This document shows, one piece after another, positions 8,285-16,530 of a stretch of 34,381 nucleotides of DNA (its first letter is position 1; each line of letters starts with the position of its first letter). The notes below the pieces were generated by a model, which worked only from the letters and a program-made list of their open reading frames with translations, was not told the origin of the DNA and searched no databases. The stretch comes from Mikrocytos mackini. Lineage: Eukaryota; Endomyxa; Ascetosporea; Mikrocytida; Mikrocytiidae. The position numbers were made by a program, and so were the translations under genes. Where the stretch lies: NCBI GenBank assembly GCA_030180075.1, contig JASNJN010000175.1, forward strand, positions 1 to 34,381, given 5' to 3'.

Positions 8285-10656
8285 CCTGCTCCTTCCGCAT
8301 AAGGCTTCACATTTTTTATATTCTGTATGCTTTTCTTGTAGCCTTCGTCAATTTCAATGCGGTTCTTATCAATAACTCTTATGACAACGAACGGCCCTTT
8401 CCATGGGTCCATAATTTTATCTCCAAAGTGTCTTATAACTAAAACCTGTTCATTCTCCTTGTATTCGTGTTGAATTCTCTTTGAATTAGTTTTCCTTTGA
8501 ACAATCTCCGCTTTCTCGTCGGCCTTTCTCATCCCACTAACTATCTTTCTCGTCAAGTTCCTTTTGATGGGATCTAGTGGTGAGTACAGGAATCTGTTTT
8601 CGAATGCGGATGTGCCAGTTGTTGTGTTAACCATGTAATTGAGTCGGTTCTGAATCTTATTTTCAAGTCCTTCAAGATCTTTATTACGGTTTAGTCGTAA
8701 TACTAATGCAATTCCAGAATTCAGTCTTTCTGTAGGCGAGTTGCCTGTTGGATTGTAACTCGAGCAGTATATTGGCTTGGTCTTGACTTCCCCACATAGA
8801 TCTCTCCAGTTGTTAGAGATATACTGTCTTCCTTGATCAGACAAAATATGTTGCGGTGCTTCGAATTTAGTCAGCCAAACCTCTTGGAATGCCTTGCAAA
8901 TGTCATTTCCTGTAATTCCAAATAAGATCCTTGCTTCTGCCCAACGTGTCGCTAGGTCTAAAAACGTTATAATGTAGAAACTTCCTTCTGTTCTTTTTGT
9001 TTCAAAAAATGCTGTTTTAACTGGTCCGAAGAGGTCTGTAGAAACGAATTTAAAGGGTTCCTTTTTCCTTAAGTTCCCTTCTATAAATCCGTATTTGGTC
9101 GAAGTCTTCTTAGATTTTTGACAAGCATGACAGTTACCCACGAGTGTTTTTATTCTCTTCTTAATGTTGCTGATATAGAGGTAGTTTCTTATAGTTTCAT
9201 ACTGTATTCTTTGTCCAGGGTGTTGTAGGTACTTATGGATTTCAAGTAAGAGTCTGTCCGCGATGGTGTCCGGTATAATCATTTGATCTTCCTTGGTGAA
9301 TTTTAACTTATGTCCTCCTATCGTTTTATCTTTGATTTGTAAGTTTGCTTTGATTTCCTGGTTGATGGTGTGTTTTTCTATTTCTCTCAAGTTAAATTCG
9401 AAGTTTGTAGGATTTTCCTTTAAGCACATAAGTCTAGACATTAAGTCCGCCTCTTTGTTTTTCTCTCCGGCGATGTGGTTGATGTCCAGATTATATTCTT
9501 CCAATTGTAACTTCCAACGTTCACATCTTTTTGAAAGGTCCTTAGCAAACAATAGATTTCTGTTGTCAGAATGTACGTAGATTTTATTGGAGAATATGAT
9601 CGTCTTGAAGTGTTCAATTGACCGTAGTATCGCTAGGGTTTCTCTTTCTACGATACTGTAGTTCTTTTCAGTCTCTGTTAGTTTTTTTGAAAAGAATCCT
9701 ATAATCTTGTTATCTTGATACAATACGCCTCCGAGTCCTGTATTGCTGGCGTCTACGGTTAATTCGAATGGGTTCGCGAAGTCAGGAAAATGTAAAAGGG
9801 TCTGTTCCTTTATTTCGTTAAGTAAGTCTTTTAGTAGGTTTGTCTTATCTCCATCCCATGTTAGTTTCTCAGTATCCCTAGTCATAGAAGTAAGGAATGC
9901 TAGTTTATCGCTGAGCTTCTTAATGAATGGTCTGTACCATTGTATCAACCCAATGATTCGCTTTAGTTGTTTCTTGTTCTTGGGTTCAGTGAGGTCAAAA
10001 GTGTCTATTCTGCTTAAGTCAGGTCTAATTCCTTCCTTGTCCACGAGGTAACCTAGGTATTTAACATTATCTTTATTAAAATGGGACTTGTCGTAGTTGA
10101 TTGCGAGTCCGTTATCTTTAACTATGTTGAAGAAGGTCTCCAAGTGTTTACAGTGTTCTTGCGACGATTGAGAGTGAATTAGAACATCGTCCAAGTAGCA
10201 TTTAATAAACGGATGAGTCCCAAATAGATATTGCATCGCTCGCTGGAATGTGTGAGGTGCATTACACAAACCAAACGGCATACGTAAGAATTCGTATTGC
10301 TGATCGTTAAGTGAAAAGGATGCCAGGGGTATATCCTCCTCTAGTATTCCAATTTGGTAATATCCTGATTTTAAGTCTATCTGTAAAAATCTTCGAGCTC
10401 CTCTTAATTGTCCTAAAATGTGTTGAATAGGTGGCATTGGATAGAACTCCTTTCTTGTTTTACTGTTCAAGTGTCTATAATCGACAACTAATCGTATCGA
10501 TCCATTTCTTTTTACTATGGGGAACGCAGGTGAACAAAACGAGCTGTCACTGGGTCTTATTACTTGCTCTTTTATTAGTTTATTCACTTCGTTCTGCGTC
10601 TGTTCTACAAGAGAGAGGTAATATATATGGTCTGAAGTTAAAGGGTGTATAGTCAT
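8266..10656 (-). CDS. Gypsy pol: reverse transcriptase, RNase H, integrase
   Basis: 796 codons from the nominal ATG, though the first ~15 are out of frame with the domain and the true RT frame is entered by a shift near 10625. RT motifs: RLVVDYRHLN (56-65), LQIDLKSGYYQ, FLRMPFGLCNAP, and the active-site YLDD at 154-157. RNase H begins at LTVDASNTG (~299). Integrase follows with an HHCC finger (His474, His479, Cys509, Cys512) and the catalytic triad Asp541, Asp607, Glu643 (D-D-35-E). The C-terminal part includes a GPF-like module (WKGPFVVIRV). The stop lies in the 3' terminal repeat. All catalytic residues look intact, so only the frame breaks argue against activity. Confidence 0.9.
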   Translation of the reverse strand: MTIHPLTSDHIYYLSLVEQTQNEVNKLIKEQVIRPSDSSFCSPAFPIVKRNGSIRLVVDYRHLNSKTRKEFYPMPPIQHILGQLRGARRFLQIDLKSGYYQIGILEEDIPLASFSLNDQQYEFLRMPFGLCNAPHTFQRAMQYLFGTHPFIKCYLDDVLIHSQSSQEHCKHLETFFNIVKDNGLAINYDKSHFNKDNVKYLGYLVDKEGIRPDLSRIDTFDLTEPKNKKQLKRIIGLIQWYRPFIKKLSDKLAFLTSMTRDTEKLTWDGDKTNLLKDLLNEIKEQTLLHFPDFANPFELTVDASNTGLGGVLYQDNKIIGFFSKKLTETEKNYSIVERETLAILRSIEHFKTIIFSNKIYVHSDNRNLLFAKDLSKRCERWKLQLEEYNLDINHIAGEKNKEADLMSRLMCLKENPTNFEFNLREIEKHTINQEIKANLQIKDKTIGGHKLKFTKEDQMIIPDTIADRLLLEIHKYLQHPGQRIQYETIRNYLYISNIKKRIKTLVGNCHACQKSKKTSTKYGFIEGNLRKKEPFKFVSTDLFGPVKTAFFETKRTEGSFYIITFLDLATRWAEARILFGITGNDICKAFQEVWLTKFEAPQHILSDQGRQYISNNWRDLCGEVKTKPIYCSSYNPTGNSPTERLNSGIALVLRLNRNKDLEGLENKIQNRLNYMVNTTTGTSAFENRFLYSPLDPIKRNLTRKIVSGMRKADEKAEIVQRKTNSKRIQHEYKENEQVLVIRHFGDKIMDPWKGPFVVIRVIDKNRIEIDEGYKKSIQNIKNVKPYAEGAGYDELS

Positions 10657-11014
10657 CTAATGTGATCGTATGTTTAGTAAACTTTATCTCTCCTAAGTCT
10701 GGATTTCTTATTTTATTGCTCTTAACAAGTTCCTGTATCTCTATTCCGGCTGTTTTCTCTGTGGTTTCCGATATGGAGAAGATCTTGGCCTTTTGCGTTA
10801 GTAGCTTGTCAGACTGTATGTGAGAAATCCTTTCACGGTCTGGTAATTCATAATACTTCCCATCGAATGACACTGTTTGGTCATTGAAGTTTATGATGGC
10901 TCCCTGGTTGGTCATAAAACGCCTTCCAAGGTAGACATCGATTAACGATGGATCAAGGATGAAGAAGTCATCCGTATACTTGATGTTAGCATCGTTCTCT
11001 ATCTGAAATGTCAC
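10580..11014 (-). CDS. Gypsy protease-RT linker frame (part of pol)
   Basis: This frame holds the end of the retropepsin-like protease and the linker to RT, ending in the RPYILPLS segment that in gypsy elements leads straight into RT. The frame is open further upstream, to about 11105, so its real entry is by frameshift from gag (a -1 shift relative to gag) rather than by the ATG at 11014. The exit into the RT frame lies in a CTCTCTCT microsatellite near 10625, where loss of one CT unit would explain the break. No canonical slippery heptamer is present at either point. Confidence 0.7.
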   Translation of the reverse strand: MTFQIENDANIKYTDDFFILDPSLIDVYLGRRFMTNQGAIINFNDQTVSFDGKYYELPDRERISHIQSDKLLTQKAKIFSISETTEKTAGIEIQELVKSNKIRNPDLGEIKFTKHTITLDDYTPFNFRPYILPLSCRTDAERSE

Positions 11015-11085
11015 CTTCGTCTTCTTGTCAACCGTAATAGTGCTTCCATTCGCTAGTGTGACGGCTTTATTGGGAATACTTTCAG

Positions 11086-12363
11086 CTAAAATTCCAATCT
11101 TCTGGTGAAAGTGTTGCTAATGTAATTGTCACAGCTACCAGTATCAAGCAGAGCGGTGCCTTGTTTTCCGTCGACATTTATTTTCAATTCGACACTGGGA
11201 ATAAGTGTCATGGGTTCTTGTATAGCGAAAAGTTTAGGTTCCTGAGGAGTTTCTTCATTGTTTGAATCCCTTCCTTTTGAAATCATGGCTGCGTTCTGGT
11301 TTCGGGGTGAGTTATAGTTACGAGTGTTATAAGAATTGTTGTAACCCTTGTTCTGAGCTTTGTATTGATCCTGTGGTGTCGAGCTTCTGTTGTAAGATCC
11401 ATAATTTCCTCTTCCTCTATTAAAGTTTCTGTTTTCATTTCTATTGTCTCGAGGATTCTGTGTTCGAGCTCTGCAATCGGCTGTACTATGCCCTCTACTT
11501 TTATGGTAAGAGCAGTATTGGTTTCCGTTTCCGTACTGTCTACTAGAATTGTATTTATCCTTTATATATCTTGTGTGATACTCTTTATTTCCGCTTTTCT
11601 GGCTTTGTGTCTCTATTAAGTGCTCTACCTCACATATTCGGTGGTAGATGTCTTGTGCATTGACTAATCCGAGTAGTGTAACTTGCCTCTGTGTGTCATA
11701 CGATAGTCCGTTGAGGAAGGCTTGTATGAGTGCTTTATCGTTTTCTTGATCGCACAGTCCCAGACACAAAGATAATCTCGTATTGTAGTAGGCAATGATG
11801 TTAACATATTCTTGTATAGAGTTGTATTGGTTCTGATGGACCCCTTTTAACTTCCAACTGTACTTGGCTGCGTCTGTGGCGGGGTATTTGAAGTGTAGTA
11901 AAGCTTTAAGAATTTCGACCTTCGGCTTGCTGGGGTCGATATATCCCAGGATAGAAGGAGTGACTAGAGAGTTCAGAATAGCCTTAGAAGTTTCCTCGTC
12001 CCATTTATTAGCGCTGATGACTGCAACGAAGTTCTGTACCCAGGCAATGATGTCTTGTTTATGGATGTCTTCCAGTTTGGGAATTTCGTGTGAAATTTTA
12101 AGTTTTGTATTTGGAAGCTCGGACGTAAAGACTTGCATGGAGGTACGGAAGTTGGGATCGTGATCCTGCAGTGCATCTATTGAAGGGGAACGCTTAGGTA
12201 AGGTATGCTGGGCCTGAGGGGGTGTGTGTTTTTCCGAGTCTCTGAAATGAGCGTGATAACGACGCGGTTCGTCGGTAGATGAGGGTGTTATATTCCTATT
12301 GGATGAATTCATCTTGTCGGGAACACCTTGTTTTAGAAAATGGTTAAAAACTGATTTTGTCAT
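11086..12363 (-). CDS. Gypsy Gag with N-terminal half of protease (425 aa)
   Basis: Structural protein of the retrotransposon particle. Residues ~100-255 are the helical capsid-like core (IIAWVQNFVAVISANKW, then ALIQAFLNGL). A C-H-H-C zinc knuckle follows at Cys284, His287, His292, Cys297. Next comes an Asn/Arg/Gly-rich nucleic-acid-binding stretch (305-360). The protease active site is ALLDTGS at 404-410. The frame stops 15 residues after DTGS, in the middle of the protease, and the remaining protease is in another frame. The knuckle with His in place of the second Cys is a variant seen in some gypsy Gags. Confidence 0.85.
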   Translation of the reverse strand: MTKSVFNHFLKQGVPDKMNSSNRNITPSSTDEPRRYHAHFRDSEKHTPPQAQHTLPKRSPSIDALQDHDPNFRTSMQVFTSELPNTKLKISHEIPKLEDIHKQDIIAWVQNFVAVISANKWDEETSKAILNSLVTPSILGYIDPSKPKVEILKALLHFKYPATDAAKYSWKLKGVHQNQYNSIQEYVNIIAYYNTRLSLCLGLCDQENDKALIQAFLNGLSYDTQRQVTLLGLVNAQDIYHRICEVEHLIETQSQKSGNKEYHTRYIKDKYNSSRQYGNGNQYCSYHKSRGHSTADCRARTQNPRDNRNENRNFNRGRGNYGSYNRSSTPQDQYKAQNKGYNNSYNTRNYNSPRNQNAAMISKGRDSNNEETPQEPKLFAIQEPMTLIPSVELKINVDGKQGTALLDTGSCDNYISNTFTRRLEF

Positions 12364-12385
12364 TTTTATTATCTTTATTTATTTC

Positions 12386-12464
12386 TTAAACTATTCAAAT
12401 TTAAATTCAAATTTTAAGTAAATTCAAATTCAAATTTAAATCTCTTTATGATAGTTCATCATAT
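12386..12464 (-). repeat. Putative ultrashort 5' LTR of the gypsy element
   Basis: 79-bp copy of 8218-8284, lying 22 bp upstream of the gag ATG. It includes sequence that in the other copy encodes the end of pol, which fits an LTR into which the pol ORF runs. A tandem AAATTTAAATTC duplication makes it 12 bp longer. Confidence 0.5.
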
Positions 12465-12996
12465 TGCTAATTAGCTTGTTATGGCTGCTGTGCTCCGAAG
12501 TTTCTTTTATGCCAATTTCATTTAAGTTGGAAGAAATCGTCAATCATTTTATATTTGTTCCCGAGTTCTGACGAGAAGTAAGGTATATTATCTTGATTGG
12601 TGTACATATATCGGATTAGAATAAGATATAAGTAAGAGTAAAGACGTTGTTGACAATATATAATGATGCATAACAAAATCTTAGTTTTAACTTTTGAATT
12701 TGAAAAACAATGACGTAATACAGAAAGAGGGCATTGATACATGTTAATGTTCGACGGCCCTTAATGTTATCTTTAAACGTGTAGATCAAATGAATTACAA
12801 TAATAAAGCCAAATGACAAAAATTGAAAATGGGAAGAAATTCTTATCGCAGAACAGAAAGAACTCAAAGAAATCCTGTTTATTTACAATACTATCAAACA
12901 ACACGTTAAAGCTTCTTATAAGGTATCATTAAGGATAGTTACACTTCGACAATAATAATAAAAAATTAATTTTTCGGGAAAATAAATAAATTGGTA
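12465..12996. other. Intergenic region, no gene seen
   Basis: About 530 bp of AT-rich DNA between the retrotransposon and the next gene. Short minus-strand frames (12518-12867) show no domain and are not supported. A TTTTTCGGGAAAA word about 20 bp upstream of the ATG at 12997 resembles the GGG/CCC-type motif reported upstream of microsporidian genes. Confidence 0.4.
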
Positions 12997-13824
12997 ATGG
13001 TAAAAGTAGACGACGTTTTAAGATATGAATCGGACGCCCAAACAATTATTGAGAGATTCTTATCTATATACGATTTGTCGGATGAAAAATACCTGGCTCA
13101 TTCGTATTTCAAAGTTTCTTTTTTTAGTTCTGAAAGAAAACCACGCCTATATGATTCGACTGGATATTTGGGTACCAGCTATATCAAGAACAGAACAGAA
13201 AATAATGAAGAAAACGACGAGAGTACACTTACAGAACTTCTATTTGAAGATGAAAGTCATTCGAAAGTCGTCAGCGCATTTAGTTTCCAGGAAGTCTTCT
13301 CTGATGCTCTAAGAAAGTATTTCAAACAATTATTCCCCAATGTTGATACAAGCAAATCAAAAATAACCAGAAAAGTAACGATTGAATACAATGGTCGCAT
13401 GTATCATGTTATTAATGATGAAGTTTTTGAGGTGAGTGAACAAACCAAAATAAAAGATATTGTATATGCAAATGATTATCGCTCATTTAATCACAGTGTG
13501 TTTGGATCCAATGTTCATCGTTTTCCATCTAAATTCACCTTTGAACTGCTTGTAAACAAAGGAAAGGTGTTGGACGAAGAGGAAATAATAAGGTACGAAA
13601 TGTCTGATTGTTTATTCGACTTGTTGGTTATCAAAAAATCAAGCAATAGAATTGAATACAGACGTAACGGTCAATACAGTTTTGAAATTATATCAAGAAA
13701 TTGTAAAGAGTTTATACATGTACTACTTAATGGTATGACAGGAATTAAAAAGATGACATCAGCATTAGCTCAAAAAATCGATAGCATTAGAAAAAATATA
13801 CACGAGAAATATAGTAGTAGTTAA
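12997..13824 (+). CDS. Unrecognised protein (275 aa)
   Basis: Open frame with an ATG at 12997; the TTG six bases upstream is not needed. I do not recognise the family. The protein is soluble and mixed alpha/beta in look, with no signal peptide, membrane segment or zinc motif. Residues ~1-60 and ~95-110 are helical; a central part (TIEYNGRMYHVINDEVFEV) looks like beta strands. The last 60 residues (from SFEIISRNCKEFI) look helical and basic, ending in SSS. Codon use resembles the neighbouring host genes, and there is a plausible upstream GGG motif, so it is probably a real host gene. The gene between it and the transposons on its left is absent; on its right is a hAT MITE. Confidence 0.7.
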   Translation: MVKVDDVLRYESDAQTIIERFLSIYDLSDEKYLAHSYFKVSFFSSERKPRLYDSTGYLGTSYIKNRTENNEENDESTLTELLFEDESHSKVVSAFSFQEVFSDALRKYFKQLFPNVDTSKSKITRKVTIEYNGRMYHVINDEVFEVSEQTKIKDIVYANDYRSFNHSVFGSNVHRFPSKFTFELLVNKGKVLDEEEIIRYEMSDCLFDLLVIKKSSNRIEYRRNGQYSFEIISRNCKEFIHVLLNGMTGIKKMTSALAQKIDSIRKNIHEKYSSS

Positions 13825-13930
13825 ATATAGGAATTATTATAATGGATAAATAATTGTATGCGTAAATTAATAATTTAAAAATAATTAAAAGAAAACGAAT
13901 TTGTATTCTCTATATATTTATTGTTTAAAC

Positions 13931-14283
13931 CAGAGATGAGAATTTTGCCTAAATCCAGAACCCGACCCGCCCGACCCGAAGGCGGGGCGGGTCGGGTAGA
14001 AAATTTGTAAAAAATTTTCTACCAAAAACTTAATTCCCCAAATTTAATGATATTCAAAAATAACAAATCAAAGCTCAAAAATTATTTGTTTTAACTTGTT
14101 TTCATGTTAGAATCTAATATTAGAGTAAATTAACGATTTAATAAATAAAATTAAGTAAATATCTAGCGTAAATTAGTAAAATTGTGCATATTTTAAAAGT
14201 GCATCCATGTGAGAGTTTTTAGCGTTTTTTTGGCCTTCTTCCGCCCGAACCCGACCCGTTCGGGTCGGAAATTCTCAACTCTG
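13931..14283. mobile_element. 353-bp hAT-type MITE with perfect 8-bp target duplication
   Basis: The ends are CAGAGATGAGAATTT and the inverse of CAGAGTTGAGAATTT, the form expected for hAT elements. They are flanked by identical 8-bp copies of GTTTAAAC (13923-13930 and 14284-14291). GC-rich subterminal CGACCCG repeats sit at both ends. At the left these form a 13-bp hairpin (ACCCGACCCGCCC at 13960-13972 with its complement at 13985-13997). No coding capacity. A truncated second copy lies at 26649-26763. Confidence 0.93.
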
Positions 14284-14291
14284 GTTTAAAC

Positions 14292-14598
14292 TCAATTTCG
14301 TGTATTCTATAAAATATTCATGATTGATTTTTATTACCTTAAATTTATTATATATTTCTTCTTTTCATAATCAAACAAGTCAATAGAATTTCTGTTTATT
14401 TTGTAACGATTCATTTTCGCTTACCAAACTATTAAATTATTGGTTAAAATAAATTGTACTCTAAAAATTTTCTTTTATACTAAAGTAATTATATACAGTC
14501 AAACCTTTCTATAACAAACAAAAACTACAACAAACTCACGTAGTACAAACAAAAATTTAATAGAACCTACAAGAAAATCCAAGGGTGAAAAAAATATA
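14292..14598. other. Short intergenic region upstream of the SLC35-like gene
   Basis: AT-rich, with no gene. It contains a transposon-like end at 14494 (separate entry) and an in-frame, ATG-less extension of the transporter frame from 14515. Confidence 0.4.
14494..14525. repeat. Possible pogo/Tc1-type transposon end
   Basis: TA followed by CAGTCAAACCTTTCTATAAC resembles the CAGTCNAACCTC-ATAACGAAC ends seen in pogo/Tigger-class elements. No matching opposite end was found. It lies about 100 bp before the transporter frame. Confidence 0.35.
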
Positions 14599-15534
14599 TT
14601 GAAACCATTTAGAGGTCTTTTTTTCCTAATTACTTTTGGTGTTTCCGCTATTATCCTTCCTATTAGCATCAAAACTATAGCGGGGAATTTTAAATGGCAA
14701 TACATTGGAATGCTTAACTTAGCGCAAGTAATATTCTCCCTCGGCATTCTGCACACCTGTATGTTTCTAAATATCCTAAAAATAGATACGTCCTTTACTA
14801 AGAAGAAGTTTATGAATTTCCTTCCCCTTTCTGTTGTTTTCTTTGCTGTGGCATTTTCTGGGAATATTTCATTTTATTTTCAAACTCTCACAACAAACTC
14901 GACAATAAAAAGACTGAACATAATCCCTGGCATTCTACTCCAATGGCTGGTGATAGGAATCAAACCCACATCAATGGACGCTGCCAGTGCCCTTGTGATA
15001 GTGTCTGGAGTAATCATAACAGGATTCTATGAAAATCACAAGGATATATGGGGCATTGTTTTGGCACTGATGTATGTTGTAGCCTACGCCGCTTATAATG
15101 TGTTGATCCACAAGTACTTAAAAGACGTATACATATTCGAGACGCTTTACTTCATGTACGTGCTTTCTATACCGACTTACCTTCTCGTGATTATATTTGA
15201 ATTCTATTTCATGGGAAAAGGCGTAATCTTAAGTTTCTACTACAGTGGTGCAATCTGGAGCTTCGTCGCCAGCACCATGGTTGCTATTTTCTACAACGTG
15301 AGTATATTCTTCGGAAACAAGTACAACACGCCTTTGTCAGTAATTTTGGTGAGTAGCTTGAAGAACATACTGGTAATTATTTTTGACTTGACGTTCGACG
15401 TGAGGGCCAGGTTTGGTAAAACAACTCCATACTATATCGGGGTTACGACTACGTTCTCAGGATGGCTTATCTATGGAATTTCAAAGTTAATAAAAAAGAG
15501 AAAGAAAGCTAAAAAGGAAAAGATTGATAAATAA
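14599..15534 (+). CDS. SLC35/TPT-type nucleotide-sugar transporter-like protein
   Basis: Multi-pass membrane protein of the drug/metabolite transporter superfamily, with about ten hydrophobic segments over 311 residues and a lysine-rich C-terminal tail (KKRKKAKKEK). The region GNISFYFQTLTTNSTIKRL followed by a membrane segment, and later NTPLSVILVSSLKNILVII, match the positions of the conserved halves in SLC35/triose-phosphate-translocator proteins, which exchange nucleotide sugars across ER or Golgi membranes. The substrate cannot be told. The 14599 start is a TTG. The frame is open upstream to 14515 but has no ATG; the first in-frame ATG (14710) would delete the first membrane helix. A non-ATG start, a missed upstream exon, or a start lost by transposon insertion are the options. 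Confidence 0.75.
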   Translation: MKPFRGLFFLITFGVSAIILPISIKTIAGNFKWQYIGMLNLAQVIFSLGILHTCMFLNILKIDTSFTKKKFMNFLPLSVVFFAVAFSGNISFYFQTLTTNSTIKRLNIIPGILLQWLVIGIKPTSMDAASALVIVSGVIITGFYENHKDIWGIVLALMYVVAYAAYNVLIHKYLKDVYIFETLYFMYVLSIPTYLLVIIFEFYFMGKGVILSFYYSGAIWSFVASTMVAIFYNVSIFFGNKYNTPLSVILVSSLKNILVIIFDLTFDVRARFGKTTPYYIGVTTTFSGWLIYGISKLIKKRKKAKKEKIDK

Positions 15535-15868
15535 ATTGAAACCAAGACTTTTATTTTATAAAACGTTTAAAATTATTCACACCTTGATTACGCAATAGGT
15601 GAGCTTTGTTTTTACAAAAATTAGATTGGTTGATTTATTGTGAATCAGAATATAATAAGCTAGTCCAGATTAGTTCTTTGAAACTAGACGTTCCTGGTAT
15701 TTGTTTATTTATCTATAGAAAAGTCCCACATGTTTTATAAGTTCTAATTAATTAGCTGTATTTAATATAACGTTTGTTTTACAAATCTACAAAATCGTCA
15801 ATGTTTATATTTAGCATACGTGGTTTAATTATATATCTAACATTTTTAAAAAATTAAAATTTTCATCG
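15535..15868. other. Intergenic region, no gene seen
   Basis: 334 bp of AT-rich DNA between the transporter stop and the Rab ATG. An AAATTAAAATTTTC stretch just before the ATG resembles the AAATTT signal seen at other starts here. Confidence 0.45.
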
Positions 15869-16480
15869 ATGGAATCTAATCAAAACACAGAGCTACTGAT
15901 CAAAGTTGTCCTAGTAGGGGATTCATCAGTCGGAAAAAGTTCTATATTGAACAGATATGCCAAGAACGACTACAAGGAGGACTACAAAACGACTATTGGG
16001 GTAGATTTTGAAATAATGGACAAGGTTATCAAGGGGTACAAATCCCACATTCAAATTTGGGACACCGCGGGACAAGAACGGTTCAGATCGATCGCCTCAA
16101 GTCACTACCGCGGTTCCAGCGTAATAATAATTGTATATGACATCACGAACAAATCATCGTTCCAGAACATCGAGAATTGGAGAAAAGAAATAGATAAATA
16201 CGTGTCTGCTGACAACTACCAACTCCTTATCGTAGGGAACAAGAAAGACCTCGAGAACGACAGGAAAGTTGAGTATGAGGAAGCTAAAAGTCTTGCATCC
16301 GAACTGGAGTGTGATTTTATTGAAACTTCAGCGAAAGAAGGCATAAACGTGGACAGTGCGTTCGACTTAATTCTGAACAAATGTGTAAGTCTGAAAGGGT
16401 TAAGTCTGGCGAAGAATAAGGATGCGGGGAAAGTGAAGGAGAAGGTTTCTCTTCCCAACGGTTACTTAGGTTGTTGTTAG
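15869..16480 (+). CDS. Rab-family small GTPase (Rab1/Ypt1-like, 203 aa)
   Basis: Molecular switch for vesicle targeting in the secretory pathway. All GTP-binding motifs are present: P-loop GDSSVGKS (17-24), switch I TTIGVDF (41-47), switch II WDTAGQERF (64-72), NKKD (124-127) and ETSAKE (152-157). The C-terminus is GCC, a double-cysteine geranylgeranylation signal that anchors Rabs to membranes. IGVDF and WDTAGQERFR are Rab rather than Ras or Rho hallmarks. The effector region is close to Rab1/Rab8/Ypt1 types, and the exact subfamily is uncertain. Normal length, intact frame, intron-free. It converges with the SLC33-like gene (stop to stop 50 bp). Confidence 0.95.
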   Translation: MESNQNTELLIKVVLVGDSSVGKSSILNRYAKNDYKEDYKTTIGVDFEIMDKVIKGYKSHIQIWDTAGQERFRSIASSHYRGSSVIIIVYDITNKSSFQNIENWRKEIDKYVSADNYQLLIVGNKKDLENDRKVEYEEAKSLASELECDFIETSAKEGINVDSAFDLILNKCVSLKGLSLAKNKDAGKVKEKVSLPNGYLGCC

Positions 16481-16530
16481 TTAGTTAAATGTTTAGTTTA
16501 TTAAAATATATCAATTCAAAATATATTTAA

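Larger units (their letters stand above)
8218..12464 (-). mobile_element. Ty3/gypsy LTR retrotransposon, minus strand, frame-broken
   Basis: Gag, protease, reverse transcriptase, RNase H and integrase lie in that order on the minus strand, the Ty3/gypsy arrangement. Two frame breaks interrupt it: at the gag/protease to pol junction (~11090) and before RT (~10625). The element is bounded by a 67/79-bp direct repeat (8218-8284 and 12386-12464). A purine-rich GGAAGGAGCAGGA immediately precedes the left copy, as a polypurine tract should. No target duplication can be assessed, because the left repeat is cut at TTAA by array B. Confidence 0.85.

Noticed and set aside
9293-12163. Plus-strand frames opposite the gypsy element (9293, 9743, 10431, 11365, 11864)
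   Set aside because: Ser/Leu-rich shadows of the retrotransposon's minus-strand frames with no domain.
12518-12867. Short minus-strand frames in the spacer before the 275-aa gene
   Set aside because: No domain, overlapping one another, and no clear ATG context; treated as chance.
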